From assembly GCF_903652925.1 (NCBI RefSeq), contig NZ_CAHLAR010000001.1:496001-560000 (forward strand): a DNA stretch of 64,000 nt. Direction: 5' to 3'. Source of the stretch: Achromobacter anxifer (GTDB taxonomy: Bacteria; Pseudomonadota; Gammaproteobacteria; Burkholderiales; Burkholderiaceae_B). Position numbers and translations under genes: made by a program. A model generated the notes under the pieces. It had not been told where the DNA came from and ran no database searches. It saw only the letters and a list, made by a program, of their open reading frames with translations. Positions 60,490 to 64,000 of the stretch are shown here, in pieces. Position 1 is the stretch's first letter. Each line of letters begins with the position of its first letter.

Positions 60490-61432
60490 TCCGCGCACGG
60501 CGCTGTTGCAACACCGCTGGCTCAACCGCCTGCAGACCGGGCTGTTGGTCCTGACCCTGGTCGGGATCGCAGCCGCCGCAGGAAGCCCGCTGTTCGGGAA
60601 AAGCGGCCTGTGGCTCGCGCTGTTTGCCGTTGCAGGCACGCTGCTGCTGGAACCGGCAGCCGCATCCGCCTTGACCTTGCGCCTGTACCGCGCACGGGCT
60701 TTGTACCCGCACGAAGCCCCCGAGATTTGGGCCATGTTGCGCGAACTGTCCGCCCGTGCCGGTTTGTCCGCCACGCCGGTGCCGCACTACGTGCCCAGTG
60801 CCGTCGTCAACGCCTTCGCTATCGGCTCGAAGCAGCATGCATCGATCGCCCTCACCGATGGCCTGCTGCGCAACCTGAGTTCGCGCGAACTGGCGGGTGT
60901 GCTCGCGCACGAGGTCGCGCACATCGCCAATGAGGATCTGCGTGTCATGGGGCCGGCGGATTCCGTCAGTCGCCTCACGAGCCTGCTGGCGATGGTCGGA
61001 CAGATCGCTATTGTGTTCAGCTTGCCCGCACTGCTGGCCGGCGCGGTGGCGGTCAATTGGCCTGGACTGCTTCTGCTGGCCGCCTCGCCCCAGCTGGCCC
61101 TGCTCGCACAGCTCGGCTTGTCTCGCGTGCGTGAGTTCGACGCTGACCGCCTCGCGGCGGAACTGACCGGCGACCCGCAAGGGCTGGCGTCCGCGCTGGC
61201 GAAGATCGAGCGGGTCAGTCGCTCATGGCGTGCCTGGTTGTGGCCGGGACGGGGCAATCCCGAACCCTCCTGGTTGCGCACGCATCCGGCAACGCAAGAG
61301 CGCATCTCACGCCTACTGACGTTGGCGCCTGGGCCAGCATCAGCGTTGCCATTCCACGCGCCCCATTTCTTGCCGGAATCCGCTGTGACGCCGCGCCCGC
61401 CGCGCTGGCACCCGAGCGGGCTGTGGCGCTGA
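60467..61432 (+). CDS. M48-family zinc metallopeptidase (HtpX-like), membrane-bound
   Basis: A 321-residue protease with N-terminal membrane helices (about 25-42 and 48-65) and two more near 180-215. The zinc site is HEVAH (about 147-151) with a later EFDAD motif giving the third ligand. Such enzymes cut misfolded membrane proteins. ATG 60467 lies within the end of psiE. It is a regular tLST member between psiE and degP. Confidence 0.92.
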   Translation: MTRHHPSDPRTALLQHRWLNRLQTGLLVLTLVGIAAAAGSPLFGKSGLWLALFAVAGTLLLEPAAASALTLRLYRARALYPHEAPEIWAMLRELSARAGLSATPVPHYVPSAVVNAFAIGSKQHASIALTDGLLRNLSSRELAGVLAHEVAHIANEDLRVMGPADSVSRLTSLLAMVGQIAIVFSLPALLAGAVAVNWPGLLLLAASPQLALLAQLGLSRVREFDADRLAAELTGDPQGLASALAKIERVSRSWRAWLWPGRGNPEPSWLRTHPATQERISRLLTLAPGPASALPFHAPHFLPESAVTPRPPRWHPSGLWR

Positions 61433-61456
61433 TTGCCTATCAACAGGAGACTTCTC

Positions 61457-62608
61457 ATGGCCTACCCCGACCCGTACCAACGTCCCGCGCCGGACCACTT
61501 CGTCCGGCGCTGGCTCTTCATCACCGCCTGTATTGCCACGCTCATGCTGGTGTGGCAGTTCCTGCCCGCCATCGAGGCCTGGTTCAGTCCGCGCGAGGCG
61601 GCAGATCGCACCGTGACGGCGCGTGGCGATCTGGCGGCGGACGAGAAAGCCACCATCGAACTGTTCGAAGAATCGCGCGCTTCGGTGGTCTACATCACCA
61701 CCGCGCAGCTGGTGCGCGACGTCTGGACTCGCAATGTCTTTTCCATGCCGCGCGGCACCGGTTCGGGCTTTATCTGGGACGATGCCGGCCACGTCGTCAC
61801 CAACTTCCACGTCATCCAGGGTGCTTCTGAAGCCACGGTCAAACTCGCCGATGGCCGCGACTACCAGGCCGCGCTGGTGGGGACGAGCCCAGCGCACGAC
61901 ATCGCCGTGCTCAAGATTGGCGTCGGTTTCAAGCGCCCGCCGGCCGTGCCGGTCGGCACCAGTGCCGACCTCAAGGTGGGTCAGAAGGTGTTCGCTATCG
62001 GCAACCCCTTCGGCCTGGACTGGACGCTCACCACCGGCATCGTCTCCGCGCTCGACCGCTCGTTACCCGGAGAAGCGGGCGGCCCGGCCATCGATCACCT
62101 GATCCAGACCGACGCCGCCATCAACCCTGGCAACTCCGGTGGGCCGCTGCTCGATTCGGCAGGAAGGCTCATCGGCATCAACACGGCGATCTATAGCCCC
62201 TCCGGCGCCTCGGCCGGGATTGGTTTCGCCGTGCCGGTGGACACCGTCATGCGCGTAGTCCCGCAACTCATCAAGACCGGTAAGTACATCCGTCCGGCGC
62301 TGGGCATTGAGGTGGACGAACAGCTCAATCAGCGCCTGCTTGCACTGACCGGAAGCAAGGGCGTGTTCGTGTTGCGTGTTACCCCTGGTTCGGCAGCGCA
62401 CAAGGCCGGCCTCGCGGGTGTCGAAGTCACGCCGCAAGGCATCGTGCCGGGCGACCGCATCATCGATGTTGATGGCAAGGCGACGGACGATGTGGCCAAG
62501 CTGCTCGCGCGGCTAGACGACAGGAAGGTCGGCGATGTGGTGGTCTTGTCAGTGGAACGGGCCGGCAAATCGCGCGAGGTGCGTGTGGAGCTGCAACCCG
62601 GGAATTGA
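61457..62608 (+). CDS. degP: DegP/HtrA-type serine protease with one PDZ domain
   Basis: A 383-residue envelope protease, anchored by one N-terminal membrane segment (about 20-40). The catalytic triad is visible: His near 117 in TNFHVIQG, Asp near 147 in AHDIAVLK, Ser near 225 in GNSGGPLL. One C-terminal PDZ domain (about 280-375) makes it DegS/DegQ-like in layout. ATG 61457 has AGGAGA six bases upstream. It ends the tLST gene run. Confidence 0.94.
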   Translation: MAYPDPYQRPAPDHFVRRWLFITACIATLMLVWQFLPAIEAWFSPREAADRTVTARGDLAADEKATIELFEESRASVVYITTAQLVRDVWTRNVFSMPRGTGSGFIWDDAGHVVTNFHVIQGASEATVKLADGRDYQAALVGTSPAHDIAVLKIGVGFKRPPAVPVGTSADLKVGQKVFAIGNPFGLDWTLTTGIVSALDRSLPGEAGGPAIDHLIQTDAAINPGNSGGPLLDSAGRLIGINTAIYSPSGASAGIGFAVPVDTVMRVVPQLIKTGKYIRPALGIEVDEQLNQRLLALTGSKGVFVLRVTPGSAAHKAGLAGVEVTPQGIVPGDRIIDVDGKATDDVAKLLARLDDRKVGDVVVLSVERAGKSREVRVELQPGN

Positions 62609-62719
62609 TTGAACTGAACCTGTGGATCAGGCGGTAGTGCAGCGTCGCGGTGATTGAGGTTCTCAGGTCTTCGGCCAGGTAGCGTTCCGCCTCAACCTCC
62701 GTAATTTTCGGATGCGATC

Positions 62720-62737
62720 TGCCTATCCGAATAGGCA
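62720..62737. promoter_or_regulatory. Inverted repeat upstream of the second LysR gene
   Basis: TGCCTAT-ccga-ATAGGCA is a perfect seven-base-arm dyad about 100 bases before the LysR start. It fits a LysR-type operator. The 232 bases between degP and the LysR start (62609-62840) hold no gene. Confidence 0.45.
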
Positions 62738-62840
62738 AGCATGCAACGCCGGAACCTCTTGCCAATCATCGAAGGAGAAAGCGAGGCGCAATCCGCATGA
62801 GGTGGACGCAGGCCAGGAACGAGGCAAACAGGAGGCCGCA

Positions 62841-63749
62841 TTGGAACTCAGACTACTGCGCTATTTCGTTGCGGTCGCGGAAGAACTGCATTTCGCGCGA
62901 GCGGCCGAGCGCCTTGGCGTAGAACAATCGCCTGTGTCGCGCGCAATGCGCAATCTCGAAGCCACGCTCGGCGTGCAGTTGTTCGACCGCAGCGCGCACC
63001 AGACGCGACTGACCTGGGCCGGTCAAGTGTTCCTCGGTGAGTGCCGGCGTGTGCTGGCCACCGTGGAGCAGGCGGTGAGTGCCGCAAAGGCGGCGGCGCA
63101 GGGCTATCAGGGTTATCTGCGCATCGCCATCTGCGACAGCTTGGCGCAGCCCCACATTGCCACCTTGCTGGCGCGCAGCCGCGAGGAAGAGCCCGAACTG
63201 GAGATTCGCGTCTTCGAGCTGCCTTTCGCGCAGCAGCTCAAGGGCCTGCACAACGATCTGCTGGACATCGGCTTTGCGCTGTCGGACGCGGTGAGCGAAG
63301 GCCTTGTCGCCGAGCCCGTGTGGACCGATCCTCTGTCGGTGATCGTGCCCGTGCGCCACCCCTTGTTGGCGCACGCGGAAGTGCCATTGGATGAAGCCTT
63401 GAAGTTTCCGTTGGTACTGTGCCATCCGGACGCGGGATCGGGCTGCCACCACCAGATCCAGGCGGTGCTTCAAGGTGCGTCCAAGCCGCTCAAGCTGGTA
63501 GATCAGGTGACGAGCCTAGGCGTGATGCTGACTCTGGTCGGTGCCGGTTATGGCCTAGGTTTCGCCATTGCCTCGCAGGTGCAGACCCTGAACCGCCCCG
63601 ACATAACCGTTCGCCCCTTGGCCGGCACGCCGCCCATGCTGTCCACCTACCTGCTGCGCCGCAGCGCCGAACCCTCTGAGCCCATGAAGCGGTTTCTGCA
63701 GCGCGCCCGCGAGGAGTTCCTGCCAAAGGGAGATGAACCGGCCTCGTGA
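62841..63749 (+). CDS. LysR-family transcriptional regulator (second paralogue)
   Basis: A 302-residue LysR protein with an N-terminal helix-turn-helix (LHFARAAERLGVEQSPVSRAM) and an effector domain. It closely follows the LysR at 44140 in length and pattern. The start is TTG 62841, set by AGGAGG six bases upstream; ATG 62712 would add 43 unnatural residues. It is the last gene before the attachment site and points outward, as the other paralogue does at the far side of the cargo. Confidence 0.9.
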   Translation: MELRLLRYFVAVAEELHFARAAERLGVEQSPVSRAMRNLEATLGVQLFDRSAHQTRLTWAGQVFLGECRRVLATVEQAVSAAKAAAQGYQGYLRIAICDSLAQPHIATLLARSREEEPELEIRVFELPFAQQLKGLHNDLLDIGFALSDAVSEGLVAEPVWTDPLSVIVPVRHPLLAHAEVPLDEALKFPLVLCHPDAGSGCHHQIQAVLQGASKPLKLVDQVTSLGVMLTLVGAGYGLGFAIASQVQTLNRPDITVRPLAGTPPMLSTYLLRRSAEPSEPMKRFLQRAREEFLPKGDEPAS

Positions 63750-63859
63750 CGTTGAGCGCTCGGGTACATTGGCTACTGCTGGCTGTCCATGGCTCGCACT
63801 GGACTTGCTCGGAGCGCGCGTTGACCAAGCGTGGTTTTTCAGTCCATAATTATGTCCAT

Positions 63860-63873
63860 CTCGGTTCGCCGAG
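63860..63873 (+). terminator. UUCG hairpin after the second LysR gene
   Basis: CTCGG-TTCG-CCGAG is a perfect five-base stem with a stable UUCG tetraloop, 110 bases past the LysR stop. No T-tract follows, so terminator function is weakly supported. Confidence 0.35.
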
Positions 63874-63880
63874 TGCGGAA

Positions 63881-63903
63881 AACTCGTTATCAATCAACGA
63901 GTT
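63881..63903. other. Perfect inverted repeat next to the attachment site
   Basis: AACTCGTT (63881-63888) and AACGAGTT (63896-63903) form eight-base arms around a seven-base spacer, 15 bases inside the element from the tRNA-like repeat. Integrase or excisionase arm binding is a reasonable guess. Confidence 0.5.
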
Positions 63904-63918
63904 GGGAACACGATGATG

Positions 63919-63936
63919 TTCCCTTCACCCGCTCCA
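63919..63936. other. Likely ICE attachment site (tRNA-Gly 3' end repeat)
   Basis: TTCCCTTCACCCGCTCCA is the last 18 bases of a tRNA-Gly(CCC)-type gene (T-arm end, acceptor stem, discriminator and CCA). The bases before it are not tRNA, so this is the short duplicated copy left at the end away from the integrase. ICEclc and PAGI-2 use the same kind of 18-base tRNA-Gly site. Confidence 0.8.
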
Positions 63937-64000
63937 AAATCCCTGATCTTCAAGGCTTGGTCCGTCATCGGGCGTATCGGCTGCTTCAAGGCTGCCACGA
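63937..64000. other. Probable host chromosome beyond the ICE
   Basis: These 64 bases lie outside the attachment repeat. They are too short to identify a gene or host, and could also be a second element inserted in tandem. Confidence 0.45.

Noticed and set aside
63881-63936. A full tRNA-Gly gene at the window end
   Set aside because: Only the 3' 18 bases are tRNA-like. Upstream there is no anticodon or D arm.
63913-64000. Open frame at the window end starting MMFPSPAPKS
   Set aside because: It runs across the tRNA-like attachment repeat and has no good ribosome site.
1-64000. CRISPR arrays
   Set aside because: No evenly spaced repeats with unique spacers were seen. The CACCGT run in topB and the palindromes near 38300 are of other kinds.

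Overview
The window lies inside one large integrative and conjugative element (ICE) of the ICEclc / PAGI-2 / PFGI-1 group. This is shown by the PFL_46xx and TIGR037xx conjugation families, the RAQPRD protein, an STY4528-type replication protein, and the partition block parA, a small HicA-like gene, parB and alpA. The element seems to end at position 63936, where an 18-base copy of a tRNA-Gly 3' end (TTCCCTTCACCCGCTCCA) forms a likely attachment site. Only about 64 bases beyond it could be host chromosome. High GC, codon use and gene families point to a member of the Pseudomonadota, either a Betaproteobacterium or a Pseudomonas. The species cannot be named from the sequence. The integrase end of the element is outside the window.

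Layout. 1-6895 (minus strand): G-type conjugation machinery, with the VirB4-like ATPase cut by the window edge. 7096-8209: a complete IS630-family insertion with TA target duplication. 8217-14208: a defence cassette, made of a complete type II CBASS operon (DUF2188, capV, a DncV-like cyclase, cap2, cap3) and the divergent regulator pair capH-capP. Cassette and IS together separate the RAQPRD gene from TIGR03747 and traD. 14344-20410 (minus): the rest of the transfer block (TIGR03747, TraD coupling protein, PFL_4695, lytic transglycosylase, TIGR03759, PilL). 20571-32722 (minus): ICE backbone genes of mostly unknown function (helicase, methyltransferase, DUF932, DUF3275, DUF3577, DUF3085 and others), most preceded by its own leader hairpin. 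A three-hairpin RNA-like element occurs four times among them. 33530-43600 (minus): DNA metabolism and maintenance (topB, ssb, DUF3158, PFL_4669, replication gene, DUF2857, parB, HicA-like, parA, alpA).

44140-63749 holds the terminal cargo: a LysR gene, IS66 and IS110 relics, the heat and stress resistance island known as the transmissible locus of stress tolerance (tLST/LHR), then a second LysR paralogue. The island runs HTH, hsp20, clpK, phospholipase D, ftsH, hsp20, yfdX1, yfdX2, hdeD, orf11, trx, kefB, psiE, M48 peptidase, degP, all on the plus strand and closely packed. It combines chaperones and proteases for damaged proteins with envelope and redox protection.

So the element carries its own transfer, replication and partition functions and gives its host abortive phage defence and stress tolerance. 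The least explained signals are non-coding: the four-copy structured element, three copies of a GCTATCCCC-N-GGGGATAGC palindrome around ssb and the replication gene, and an origin-like repeat cluster with a perfect DnaA box inside the replication gene.
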